NCBI GenBank assembly: GCA_017620475.1
Contig: JAFZQI010000017.1
Location: 17,274 to 81,273, forward strand
DNA length: 64,000 nt
Reading direction: 5' to 3'
DNA from: Clostridiales bacterium
GTDB taxonomy: Bacteria; Bacillota; Clostridia; Saccharofermentanales; Saccharofermentanaceae
Shown: one piece after another, positions 35,111 to 43,070 of the stretch
Layout of the letters: every line of letters begins with the position of its first letter
How positions within the stretch are numbered: the first letter of the stretch is position 1
Translations under genes and position numbers: made by a program
Notes under the pieces: generated by a model
Told to the model about the DNA's origin: nothing
The model's input: the letters and a program-made list of their open reading frames with translations, nothing else
Database searches by the model: none

Positions 35111-36790
35111 TCACATCTCCGCGCCCAGTGTAGAAATCAGATCACAGAACTCCTCTCTGTACTTGTTGCCCGCCGCACCGGCCTTCGCCAGCTGATACGC
35201 CGTTTCGAACGTTGCGCCGCCCTTGTACTCACTGTTCCGGATCACCATCGAAGCCTCGATCACGCCGCAGATGAAGTCATAATCCGCACGATTGCTGATT
35301 CCCTTATCCACCAGCGGGTACTCGATCAGGGAGCTCTCATCAGAAGCCGGAGCCTTATATCTGACAGACACGGTGCAAAGTTCACCGGAACCCGCCTCTT
35401 CCGTCAGTGCGGTCTCCTGGTACTTCAATCCGCCGTCTTTGCCGGAACCGGCCAGTACCAGCTCATAGCAAACCGTAACCTGTGCACCGGCACCGATCTC
35501 GCCGCCGTCCTTCGTGTCGTCGCTAAAATCACTTGCTGCCATTTGTCTGTTTTCGTATCCGATCTGTCTGTAGGATTCAACCTCTGCCGGATTAAACTCG
35601 ACCTGGAACTTCACATCCTTCGCCACAGTAACCGTTGTCTGCATCATCTTTTCGCAAAGCACTCTTTCCGCTTCTTCGATGGAATCGATATAGAAATAGT
35701 TGCCGTTGCCTGCATCCGCAATGGACTCCATATTGGCGTCGCTATAGTTGCCTGTACCAAATCCGAGGACTGTCAGGAAAACGCCGGTTTCCTTTTTCTC
35801 CTTAATCAGGTCAACAAGGCCGCTCTGGCTGGTAATACCCAGGTTCATGTCGCCGTCAGATGCGATGATCACGCGGTTATTGCCGCCATCGATGAAATAC
35901 TCCTCAGCACAATCATATGCCGCCGTGATTCCGCCGGAACCGTTCGTTCCGCCATACGCCTCGATTTGATCAAGCGCTCTGCAGATCTCGTTATAATCAT
36001 TGGATCCGACCAAAAGCGTGGCTGAGCTTCCGGAATATGTCACGATCGACACTCTGTCCTTCGGTCCGAGCATTCCCGCCAGAAGTTTAAAGCCGTCCTT
36101 CGCCAGTTGAAGTTTATCAGGAGAAGACATCGATCCGGACGAGTCAATAAGGAACACGAAATTGCTTCCTTCATTCGAAACATTGATCTCGTTATTGGCC
36201 TGCATCGTCATCACCAGCAGTTTATTGTCCTCATTCCAGGGGCAATCGCCGATCGAATACTGAACACTGAACACCTGATCTGTATTGTCAACCTTATAGT
36301 CGAAATAATTCACGATCTCCTCTGTCCGGATCGCCGAAGCCACATTATCCAGGCTCCATCCGTCACGGATCAGTCTTCTGAGATTACAATAAGAACCTGT
36401 ATCCACATCCGCCGCAAAAGTCGAAAGCGGAGCCTGCGCCACGCTGACAAAGCCGTTTTCCTTGATCGTGTTGTATTCTTCGGTGTTAAAATCCACATCC
36501 TCATACTCATATCCTTCACAACTCGCTGTCGTATTCTCCGCATAATAATCACTTTTATACTCGGCTACTGTCGTGCAGTACGCCACCTGATCGTAAACGC
36601 TCGCAGCAGTCGTCGACTCCACCATCACCGACTGCGAACACGCCGTCGCACTCACCAGAAACAACCCCGCCATCAAAGCGGACATAGCCTTCTTCGATGA
36701 AACATTTCTCTTCCCGGAACCGTTCACTTTCACGGACCCAATCTTCTTCGCGGAACCCGCCATCTTTGTCGCCATAATACTCTTTTTCAT
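35111..36790 (-). CDS. vWA-domain lipoprotein (YfbK-like)
   Basis: A 559-residue protein. A basic N-terminus (about 35 residues) precedes a signal with lipobox SATAC (Cys51). A vWF-like N-terminal region holds PLSTFAADVDTGSYCNLRRL. The vWA domain has the MIDAS motif LIDSSGSMS at about 214-222, with IASDGDMNLG completing it. A C-terminal DUF3520-like part follows (DYDFICGVIEASMVIR). Family members are surface proteins binding metal-dependent partners. The ATG at 36790 has AGGAGG eight bases upstream; a GTG at 36799 is less likely. The upstream gap is unusually long and repeat-rich. Confidence 0.9.
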   Translation of the reverse strand: MKKSIMATKMAGSAKKIGSVKVNGSGKRNVSSKKAMSALMAGLFLVSATACSQSVMVESTTAASVYDQVAYCTTVAEYKSDYYAENTTASCEGYEYEDVDFNTEEYNTIKENGFVSVAQAPLSTFAADVDTGSYCNLRRLIRDGWSLDNVASAIRTEEIVNYFDYKVDNTDQVFSVQYSIGDCPWNEDNKLLVMTMQANNEINVSNEGSNFVFLIDSSGSMSSPDKLQLAKDGFKLLAGMLGPKDRVSIVTYSGSSATLLVGSNDYNEICRALDQIEAYGGTNGSGGITAAYDCAEEYFIDGGNNRVIIASDGDMNLGITSQSGLVDLIKEKKETGVFLTVLGFGTGNYSDANMESIADAGNGNYFYIDSIEEAERVLCEKMMQTTVTVAKDVKFQVEFNPAEVESYRQIGYENRQMAASDFSDDTKDGGEIGAGAQVTVCYELVLAGSGKDGGLKYQETALTEEAGSGELCTVSVRYKAPASDESSLIEYPLVDKGISNRADYDFICGVIEASMVIRNSEYKGGATFETAYQLAKAGAAGNKYREEFCDLISTLGAEM

Positions 36791-37281
36791 AAATGCCACC
36801 TCCTATTGGGCAATACCTCGATTTTTCCAAATCGGCGGCTCCTTGATTACCGCCTTCACCCCTATAAACAGAATCCAATCACAAACCTTACAGTCTTTTT
36901 CAAAAAATTTCGAAAAATTTCTCCACCCGGTTCTTTTCGAAAAGAACTGTGCCCATTTTTGCCCGTATTTCTGCCTTCCCCACCACCAACCTTCCCCCAC
37001 CACCCTTCACCACGCACTCTTCTCCACCAACTTTTCCAACAAGCAACCTCCGCCTCCAACCTTCCCCACCACCCCTCACCGCAAATGTCACCAGATTTGA
37101 CATTTCGGTGACAGATTTGGTGAACATCTTATCTGGAATCTCGAAGAAGCGTTAACCGACCGGTCCCATCCGAAAAGCACTGTTCAGATTTCGCTCCAGC
37201 CTCGCTATTTTTGACATTTGAGCGAAACTACAGCGAAACTACAGCGAACTTGCAGTGAACACGCTCCCGCCCACACACACA
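36791..37281. other. Repeat-rich 490 bp non-coding region between the vWA gene and the HerA terminator
   Basis: Contains a perfect 18 bp palindrome GTTCTTTTCGAAAAGAAC (36930-36947) and a C-rich stretch 36971-37080 with a 19-20 bp duplication (36986 and 37056). It also has a small inverted repeat ATGTCA/TGACAT (37085-37103), an AAAAGCAC motif (37173-37180) and an 11 bp tandem repeat (37221-37253). No convincing gene. It forms the upstream region of the vWA gene. Confidence 0.6.
37221..37259. repeat. 11 bp tandem repeat, about 3.5 copies
   Basis: AGCGAAACTAC occurs twice exactly (37221-37231, 37232-37242), then as AGCGAACTTGC (37243-37253), then a partial AGTGAAC. Function unknown. Confidence 0.65.
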
Positions 37282-37313
37282 AAAAAGCACCTTGGCCCAA
37301 GCCAAGGTGCTTT
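37282..37313. terminator. Intrinsic terminator, built from two inverted AAAAGCAC motifs
   Basis: AAAAGCACCTTGGC and GCCAAGGTGCTTTT form a perfect 14 bp stem with a CCAA loop, with A/T tails on both sides, so it can work in both directions. It lies 75 bases after the HerA-type gene's stop codon on the minus strand. Confidence 0.8.
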
Positions 37314-37387
37314 TGAAGAAGCAAGAATCATATTCTCCCTTACAGCATCAACGCCATACAGGAATCAGCCCCCACCCTTACCGCACA

Positions 37388-39007
37388 TTACAGCAGCGGC
37401 GTCTCGTTGTACTGCGTTCTGTCGCACTTGTTCACATGGATGAAAACATTGTGCAGGAGGTTAACGCTCGTCAGGATCACTTCGCCCTGATACAGCTTCC
37501 TAACATGCTTGATCGAAAAATCATCCAGGTGCGTCTCAACCGTACGGATCTCGTCATTAAGCATAAGACGATGGATAAGGAGCGTACCGATCTGACCAAA
37601 CAGGATCGGCGAAACGTCCTTCGGGCTCTGGGTCATCAAGTAAAGGAAGATACCCTTCTTACGGCCTTCTCTTGCAAGAAGCGTCAAGCCGCCGTGGAAC
37701 TCCTTATCGGAATATCTGGACTTGGAATATCTATGCACCTCATCGATAAAGAATACGAACGGGTAATTATCCTCTCTGGAAATAACGAAATTACTAACCA
37801 GGTCAATAACCATGCCGCCAATACCTTCCGCCGCACCCAACATAGACGTATCAATATACAGGCTCTCATTCGGCAGATGCACGAACTGATCGATCACATC
37901 AAGGAGATTGTACATGCTCGTATCATTAGAGAAGAACGAAAGGAATCTCGTATTCGTCATCTGATACTGGATCTTCTGCACCAAAGACGCATTGGAATTC
38001 GCCTTCAGCGTATCGTAACTGTACTTAAAATTGTAGTTACTGTCACGGTTCGGCTCGCAAACCGACTCGGCCTGGATCTGCTCCGGCAGAAGCTCGAGGT
38101 TAAAGTCCGCATCATCCTTCGAAACCGAAGCAAGATTCTCCTGAACCTCCTCGATATTCTCACCAACCTTAATGTAGCAGGAATCATCACCGATCTTCTT
38201 CATATAACGCAGCGACGTGATCGCCTCGGCAAGCACCGCACCCTGGCTGCTGTTCTCCGTCTCGAAAAGCTTCTCCCACTGCTCCATCGTAAGCTTACTC
38301 GGCGAAATCGTCGTATCCACGCCTAGCGTCAGCTTTGTCACTTCATCATCCGCAAAAGCATCCCGATACTCACCAGTCGGATCAATAATCAGAGCTTTAC
38401 GACCCGTAATAACCAGCTTATCAAGAATTGCCAGCGCCGTTGTAGACTTACCGGTATTCGTAGAACCAACGCACATCAGGTGACGGTTAAAAAGCGTACC
38501 CGGCTTAAGCGTCACGTCCGCACGCGAACGGTTGATATACGTCGCAAACGCCGGAAGCGGTTCTTCATCATCATTACTCAGCTCGAGAGAACGTACAAAC
38601 AGCGAATACACCTCATCGGTTGCCAGATAAACCTTATCGGTAATACCGAGCGTCTGGAAACCGGCAAGTCTGAACTTATCGGAATCCGGCGTCATAAGCG
38701 CAATCGTATCAATACTGAACTCATGATAATCATTAGACTTACCATCACCGAAAGACTCCATCTCAAGGATATTCTTTCTCGACGCCTTATTTTCAAAAAC
38801 CTCACCCAGGAAAAGGCCCGATGTCGATTCGACCACAACGAAGTAATTGATGGTGTTCGGCAGGAACGAATTGCTGAATTTGCTTCTGGTCGACATCACG
38901 GGGACGTTCTCCACCTGCGCAATACTGCAGCTTCTATATACCTGCGTCACCTTCCCGATATAGTAGTCCTGAAGGTTATAACCCTCATACAATGCTTCAA
39001 GTGTCAT
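37388..39007 (-). CDS. HerA-type ATP-binding protein (DUF87 family)
   Basis: A 539-residue hexameric-ATPase type protein. An N-terminal HAS-barrel-like part (1-150) is followed by the HerA/FtsK core. Walker A is GSTNTGKST (181-189), Walker B is FVFFIDEVHRY (417-427), a sensor TQSPKDVSP follows, and an arginine-finger region lies near GTLLIHRLMLNDE. HerA proteins translocate DNA, with NurA nuclease in archaea or with SIR2/nuclease partners in bacterial defence. No such partner gene is adjacent, so the role here is open. GGGAGG precedes the ATG. It has its own promoter and terminator. Confidence 0.9.
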   Translation of the reverse strand: MTLEALYEGYNLQDYYIGKVTQVYRSCSIAQVENVPVMSTRSKFSNSFLPNTINYFVVVESTSGLFLGEVFENKASRKNILEMESFGDGKSNDYHEFSIDTIALMTPDSDKFRLAGFQTLGITDKVYLATDEVYSLFVRSLELSNDDEEPLPAFATYINRSRADVTLKPGTLFNRHLMCVGSTNTGKSTTALAILDKLVITGRKALIIDPTGEYRDAFADDEVTKLTLGVDTTISPSKLTMEQWEKLFETENSSQGAVLAEAITSLRYMKKIGDDSCYIKVGENIEEVQENLASVSKDDADFNLELLPEQIQAESVCEPNRDSNYNFKYSYDTLKANSNASLVQKIQYQMTNTRFLSFFSNDTSMYNLLDVIDQFVHLPNESLYIDTSMLGAAEGIGGMVIDLVSNFVISREDNYPFVFFIDEVHRYSKSRYSDKEFHGGLTLLAREGRKKGIFLYLMTQSPKDVSPILFGQIGTLLIHRLMLNDEIRTVETHLDDFSIKHVRKLYQGEVILTSVNLLHNVFIHVNKCDRTQYNETPLL

Positions 39008-39062
39008 ACAAAGCCTCCCAAGTTGTATATAAATGCGTCAGATCCGAGAAGGACCTCTTTAT

Positions 39063-39068
39063 ATTATA
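39063..39068 (-). promoter_or_regulatory. -10 element for the HerA-type gene
   Basis: Minus-strand TATAAT, 55 bases before the start codon at 39007. A TTACCC at 19 bp spacing is the best -35 candidate. Confidence 0.4.
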
Positions 39069-39125
39069 AACTATGAGAAGGAGAATTGGGTAACTTTTAT
39101 GTAAAGAAAATAATAACAGATACTT

Positions 39126-40520
39126 TTACCAGATTACGTTGATCTCCTTCACCGCCTCCGGCTCCTCGACCTGATCTCTCTTCTTAATAAATCCGGGCGC
39201 CACCTGCGGGAAAAGCGCACAGGACAGCACGTCCTCCTCCGACTTGGCAAAATCCGAAACTGAAGCTCGAAGCGCATCCATCTCATTCGCCAGAAGATCC
39301 GCCGGCCGGCACTCGATCACCTTCTCATCACCGATCGCCATCTTCCGGATCTCCTCATTCACCTTCCCCGGAAGGCGTCCATACTCGCCGCGAAGCAGCA
39401 TCTTCGACTCCTTCGGGAACGTCTTATACCGGCCCATCAGAACATTCATCACGGCCTGCGAACCCACAATCTGAGAAGTCGGAGTAACAAGCGGCGGGAA
39501 CCCGAAATCCTCTCGCACCCGCGGCACCTCCGCCAGAACCTCCTCGAAACGGTCCTCCGCCCCGGCCTGCTTCAGCTGGCTCAAAAGATTCGACAGCATA
39601 CCGCCCGGCACCTGATAAATCAGCGTATTCGGATCAACACGCAGCACCTTCGGATCCAATATCCCCTGATCCTGCAGCTTCTGCGCCACACCCTTAAAGT
39701 GCGCCGCCGCCTTAGACAAAGACGGAAGATCCAGTCCCGTATCCCGGGCCGTCCCCTTAAACGCCGCCACCAGCGACTCGGTCGCCGGCTGCGAAGTCCC
39801 CGTTGCCAGTGGCGAAAGCGCTGTGTCAATGATATCGACCCCGGCCAGCGCCGCAGCATAGTACACCATCGCGCCTGTACCGGTCGTATCATGCGTATGC
39901 AGATGAAGCGGCACATCCACCGCCTCGCGAAGCTTACTAACCAGCGAATACGCCGTCGACGGCAAAAGCAGATTCGCCATATCCTTGATACAGATCACAT
40001 CCGCCCCCATCTCCTGCAGGATCTTCGCCTGCTTCACAAAATACTCCTCGTTATGCACCGGGCTCGTCGTATAGCTCAGCGCCGCCTCACACGTACCGCC
40101 GTACTTCTTGACCGCACGCATCGGACTCTCCATATTCCGCACATCATTCAGCGCATCGAAAACACGCACCACGTTAATGCCGTTCTCGATCATTCTTCCG
40201 CAAAAAGACTCGACCACGTCGTCGGCGTAGTGTCTGTACCCCAAAAGATTCTGCGCACGAAGCAGCATCTGAAGCGGAGTCTTCGGCATCGCCTTCTTCA
40301 GCGTACGAAGCCGCTCCCAGGGATCCTCCCCCAGAAAACGCATGCACGAATCAAAAGTCGCGCCGCCCCAGCACTCCAGGGACCAGTACCCCATATTATC
40401 CAGGATCTCGCACGCCGGAAGCATATCCTCGATACGCATTCTCGTCGCCGCCTGCGACTGATGCGCATCCCGAAGGATCGTATCCGTGATATACAATTTC
40501 TTACCAGGCATCTCCAGCAT
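39126..40520 (-). CDS. oadA: Oxaloacetate decarboxylase alpha / transcarboxylase 5S-type carboxyltransferase
   Basis: A 464-residue TIM-barrel carboxyltransferase. The motif ITDTILRDAHQS holds the metal-binding Asp, ADVICIKDMANLL the Lys that is normally carboxylated, and VPLHLHTHDTTG the two metal His. The C-terminus is the PYC/OAD conserved domain but has no biotin domain; that is encoded separately. It transfers a carboxyl group between oxaloacetate/pyruvate and biotin. AAGGTGG precedes the ATG. The operon order is MmdA, small subunit, biotin carrier, OadA, which matches a transcarboxylase set rather than a complete Na+ pump. Confidence 0.92.
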   Translation of the reverse strand: MLEMPGKKLYITDTILRDAHQSQAATRMRIEDMLPACEILDNMGYWSLECWGGATFDSCMRFLGEDPWERLRTLKKAMPKTPLQMLLRAQNLLGYRHYADDVVESFCGRMIENGINVVRVFDALNDVRNMESPMRAVKKYGGTCEAALSYTTSPVHNEEYFVKQAKILQEMGADVICIKDMANLLLPSTAYSLVSKLREAVDVPLHLHTHDTTGTGAMVYYAAALAGVDIIDTALSPLATGTSQPATESLVAAFKGTARDTGLDLPSLSKAAAHFKGVAQKLQDQGILDPKVLRVDPNTLIYQVPGGMLSNLLSQLKQAGAEDRFEEVLAEVPRVREDFGFPPLVTPTSQIVGSQAVMNVLMGRYKTFPKESKMLLRGEYGRLPGKVNEEIRKMAIGDEKVIECRPADLLANEMDALRASVSDFAKSEEDVLSCALFPQVAPGFIKKRDQVEEPEAVKEINVIW

Positions 40521-40554
40521 TTTATTCCACCTTACATTCTTCCGCTCGATTCCC

Positions 40555-40571
40555 GGGCCGTTTTCCGGCCC
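40555..40571. other. Intercistronic hairpin in the carboxylase operon
   Basis: GGGCCG and CGGCCC with a 5-base loop, between the biotin carrier stop and the OadA start. There is no U-tract, so it could affect mRNA stability rather than end transcription. Confidence 0.4.
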
Positions 40572-40586
40572 GATCTCGCTCGATTA

Positions 40587-41075
40587 TTATTCCACCTCGA
40601 TAAGCACTTGGCCCGAGGCGACCGTGTCTCCTTTGTTGACGAAGATCGCCTTAACCACGCCGGCCTTCGGACTATTGATATCGTTCTCCATCTTCATGGC
40701 CTCAAGGACCACCACGGCCTCACCGGCATTTACCGCATCGCCGACATTCTTATTCACACGAAGGATCGTTCCCGGCATCGGGCTGTTCACCGCGCCCGCG
40801 CCTGCCGAAGCGGCACCGTTTGCCGAAGAAGCAGAAGCCGCGCCGGAAGCAACAGAAGAAGCGCCGGAACCCGAAGCCGCCTTCACCGCCGCCGCACTCG
40901 CAGCGCCATTTTCCGCACTGGAAGCAGCCGCCGAGGAACTCCCGGCCGCACCCGAAACCGCACCTGCGGCAGCAGGTGCTTTTGAAGCGGAAGAAGCCTT
41001 CGCCTCACTCTCGCTTATCTCTTCCACTTCGATCTCATAAGCCTTACCATTCAGTGTAATTTTATACTTACTCAT
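40587..41075 (-). CDS. Biotin carboxyl carrier protein of the decarboxylase/transcarboxylase
   Basis: A 162-residue biotin carrier. Residues 1-22 form a short beta start (KYKITLNGKAYEIEVEE). Residues about 25-95 are an Ala/Ser/Gly linker of roughly 70 residues. The biotinyl domain ends the protein, with biotin attached to Lys128 in VLEAMKMEND. Its ATG overlaps the previous stop as ATGA. The long flexible linker fits a swinging carrier moving CO2 between the MmdA and OadA subunits encoded beside it. Confidence 0.93.
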   Translation of the reverse strand: MSKYKITLNGKAYEIEVEEISESEAKASSASKAPAAAGAVSGAAGSSSAAASSAENGAASAAAVKAASGSGASSVASGAASASSANGAASAGAGAVNSPMPGTILRVNKNVGDAVNAGEAVVVLEAMKMENDINSPKAGVVKAIFVNKGDTVASGQVLIEVE

Positions 41076-41260
41076 ACCAATTCATCCTCCAATGTATATT
41101 TCTTGTACTGGATATTATTGTCGCGAATGTACTTCATAAGCGGGGACTCCCCGAGCTCACGGAAATTCACCACGCGAAGGTTCCGAACATCTTTACCGGC
41201 CTTTTCGGCAATCGCCGCAACCGCCATCGCCACGATCTCTTCCTTAGTCAACTGTTCCAT
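41072..41260 (-). CDS. Small subunit of the decarboxylase/transcarboxylase operon
   Basis: A 62-residue protein: TKEEIVAMAVAAIAEKAGKD, then a basic/polar C-terminus (RVVNFRELGESPLMKYIRDN). It lacks the membrane anchor of OadG/MmdD gamma-delta subunits. It resembles small subunits (MmdE-like) found between carboxyltransferase and biotin carrier genes. GGAGG lies six bases before the ATG. A role in holding the complex together is inference. Confidence 0.65.
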   Translation of the reverse strand: MEQLTKEEIVAMAVAAIAEKAGKDVRNLRVVNFRELGESPLMKYIRDNNIQYKKYTLEDELV

Positions 41261-41272
41261 CAGACACCTCCA

Positions 41273-42823
41273 TCAAAGCGGAATGTTCCCGTGCTTCTTA
41301 TACGGACGGTCCTGCGACTTCGACTCAAGAGAACGAAGCGCCGAAACGATTCTACTCTTTGTTTCCTCCGGCAAAATCACTTCGTCCACATATCCGCGTT
41401 CGGCCGCTACATACGGATTCATAAACTTATCGTTATACTCCGCCACAAGCTCCGCCTTCTTTGCGTCCTTATCCTCCGCAGCCTCGATCGCCTTACGCCC
41501 GATGATCGCCACCGCACCGGAAGCGCCCATGACCGCGATCTCCGCAATCGGCCAGGCAAACACGACATCCGCCCCCAGGCCCTTACTGTTCATCGCAATA
41601 TACGCGCCGCCATATGCTTTACGCATAATGACCGTCACCTTCGGTACCGTCGCCTCGGCAAAAGCATAGAGAAGCTTCGCGCCATGACGGATGATGCCGT
41701 TATGCTCCTGATTGCTGCCCGGCATAAAGGCCGGAACATCCACGAGCGTCACCAGCGGGATATTAAAGCAATCGCAGAAACGGATGAATCTCGCGCCCTT
41801 ATCAGAAGCATTGATCTCCAAAGACCCTGCAATACAGTTACTTTGGTTCGCCACAATACCAACGGTTTTTCCCTCGATTCGTGCAAAACCCACTACGATG
41901 TTTTTGGCAAAATCCGCCGATACTTCCATAAAGCTGTTCCGATCGATAAACGTAGCGATCACGTCACGCACATCGTACGCGGCCTTCGGATTCGACGGCA
42001 CGATCTCCGGGATCGAAGCGCACGCATCCACCGAAACGCCCGGAACTTCCGCCGCCTCGCTCTCATTATTATCCGGAAGATAACCGATCAAACGGCGAAC
42101 CCCGTTGAGGCATGCCAGGTCATCCGGATACACAAAATGTGCAACTCCGCTGACCGAACTGTGCACGCCCGCACCGCCGAGCTGCCCGGCCGTGATCTCT
42201 TCACCGGTAACCGACTTAACGACCGCCGGCCCCGTGATATACATCTGAGACGTTTCCTGCGTCATGAAAATATAGTCGCAGATCGCCGGCGAATAGCACG
42301 CGCCGCCCGCGCAAGGCCCCATAATGACCGAGATCTGCGGGATCACGCCCGAAGCCATCGTATTTCTATAGAAGATCTCCGCATAGCCGTTAAGGCTGTC
42401 GATCCCCTCTTCAATTCTCGCTCCGCCGCTATCGTTCATGGAAACAAAAGGCGCGCCTGCCTCCATCGCCTTATCCATCGCCAGGCAGATTTTCTTAGCA
42501 TGCGCCGCACCCAGCGAGCCGCCGCCCACCGTAAAATCCTGCGAAGACGCATACACCAGCCGTCCATGCACATATCCGTACCCGGTCACGACGCCGTCGC
42601 CCGGTTTCTTCTTCTTATCCATCCCGAAGTCCGTCGCCCCGGAAGTCATGAGGGAATTGAGCTCCACAAACGTATCGTCATCAAAAAGCGCCAGCATCCT
42701 CTCGCGCGCAGTCAGTTTGCCGCGGGAATGCTGCTTCTCGATCCCGGCTTCACCGCCGGCCAGCTCCGCCCCCTGCCGTCTCTTCTCAAGATCAGATATA
42801 GAATCGACCCATTTGCCGTCCAT
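41273..42823 (-). CDS. mmdA: Methylmalonyl-CoA-type carboxyltransferase (MmdA / transcarboxylase 12S)
   Basis: A 516-residue carboxyltransferase of the crotonase-like fold in two halves. Typical segments are KLTARERMLALFDDDTFVE, FVSMNDSGGARIEEG and ISVIMGPCAGGACYSPAI in the N-half, and DVPAFMPGSNQEHNGIIRHG with KAYGGAYIAMNSKG in the C-half. These match methylmalonyl-CoA/propionyl-CoA-type enzymes. The ATG at 42823 has AAAGGTGG upstream and gives the usual family length; an in-frame ATG at 42892 would add 23 residues containing an AAAAGCAC motif. It is the first gene of the operon. No membrane beta subunit gene is present. Confidence 0.93.
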   Translation of the reverse strand: MDGKWVDSISDLEKRRQGAELAGGEAGIEKQHSRGKLTARERMLALFDDDTFVELNSLMTSGATDFGMDKKKKPGDGVVTGYGYVHGRLVYASSQDFTVGGGSLGAAHAKKICLAMDKAMEAGAPFVSMNDSGGARIEEGIDSLNGYAEIFYRNTMASGVIPQISVIMGPCAGGACYSPAICDYIFMTQETSQMYITGPAVVKSVTGEEITAGQLGGAGVHSSVSGVAHFVYPDDLACLNGVRRLIGYLPDNNESEAAEVPGVSVDACASIPEIVPSNPKAAYDVRDVIATFIDRNSFMEVSADFAKNIVVGFARIEGKTVGIVANQSNCIAGSLEINASDKGARFIRFCDCFNIPLVTLVDVPAFMPGSNQEHNGIIRHGAKLLYAFAEATVPKVTVIMRKAYGGAYIAMNSKGLGADVVFAWPIAEIAVMGASGAVAIIGRKAIEAAEDKDAKKAELVAEYNDKFMNPYVAAERGYVDEVILPEETKSRIVSALRSLESKSQDRPYKKHGNIPL

Positions 42824-42869
42824 ATAAAAGACCACCTTTCTCTTTTTCACATGCCGCCTTTTCGCTTGG

Positions 42870-42877
42870 AAAAGCAC
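42870..42877 (+). repeat. AAAAGCAC iterated motif, copy in the mmdA-trkH gap
   Basis: One of 25 exact copies in the window, here in a promoter region rather than a gene. See the finding on this motif for all positions. Confidence 0.6.
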
Positions 42878-43070
42878 TTTCTCGGCAGCCATCCCTTATA
42901 TGATACCAATAATACTTTGAATGTCAAACTATTTTCCGATTTATCAAAAAAACCTTCATCTTTATACAATCTTAATGCCGCGCCCCCTTCCTCTAATGCT
43001 TTCTTTAGAAGCGTTCCGTTACATTGGATGTAGAGGATGCAGCCTCAGACATCGAAAGGAAGGACAATTA

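Noticed and set aside
37388..39007. HerA-based anti-phage system
   Set aside because: No SIR2, DUF4297, NurA or other nuclease gene is adjacent; neighbours are a carboxylase operon and a vWA protein.
41291..43033. A 580-codon open frame opposite mmdA
   Set aside because: Antisense shadow, composed mostly of Arg, His and Ile; mmdA is well supported on the other strand.
42824..43070. Possible c-di-AMP (ydaO) riboswitch before trkH
   Set aside because: The gap is long enough, but I could not find the conserved ydaO core sequences.
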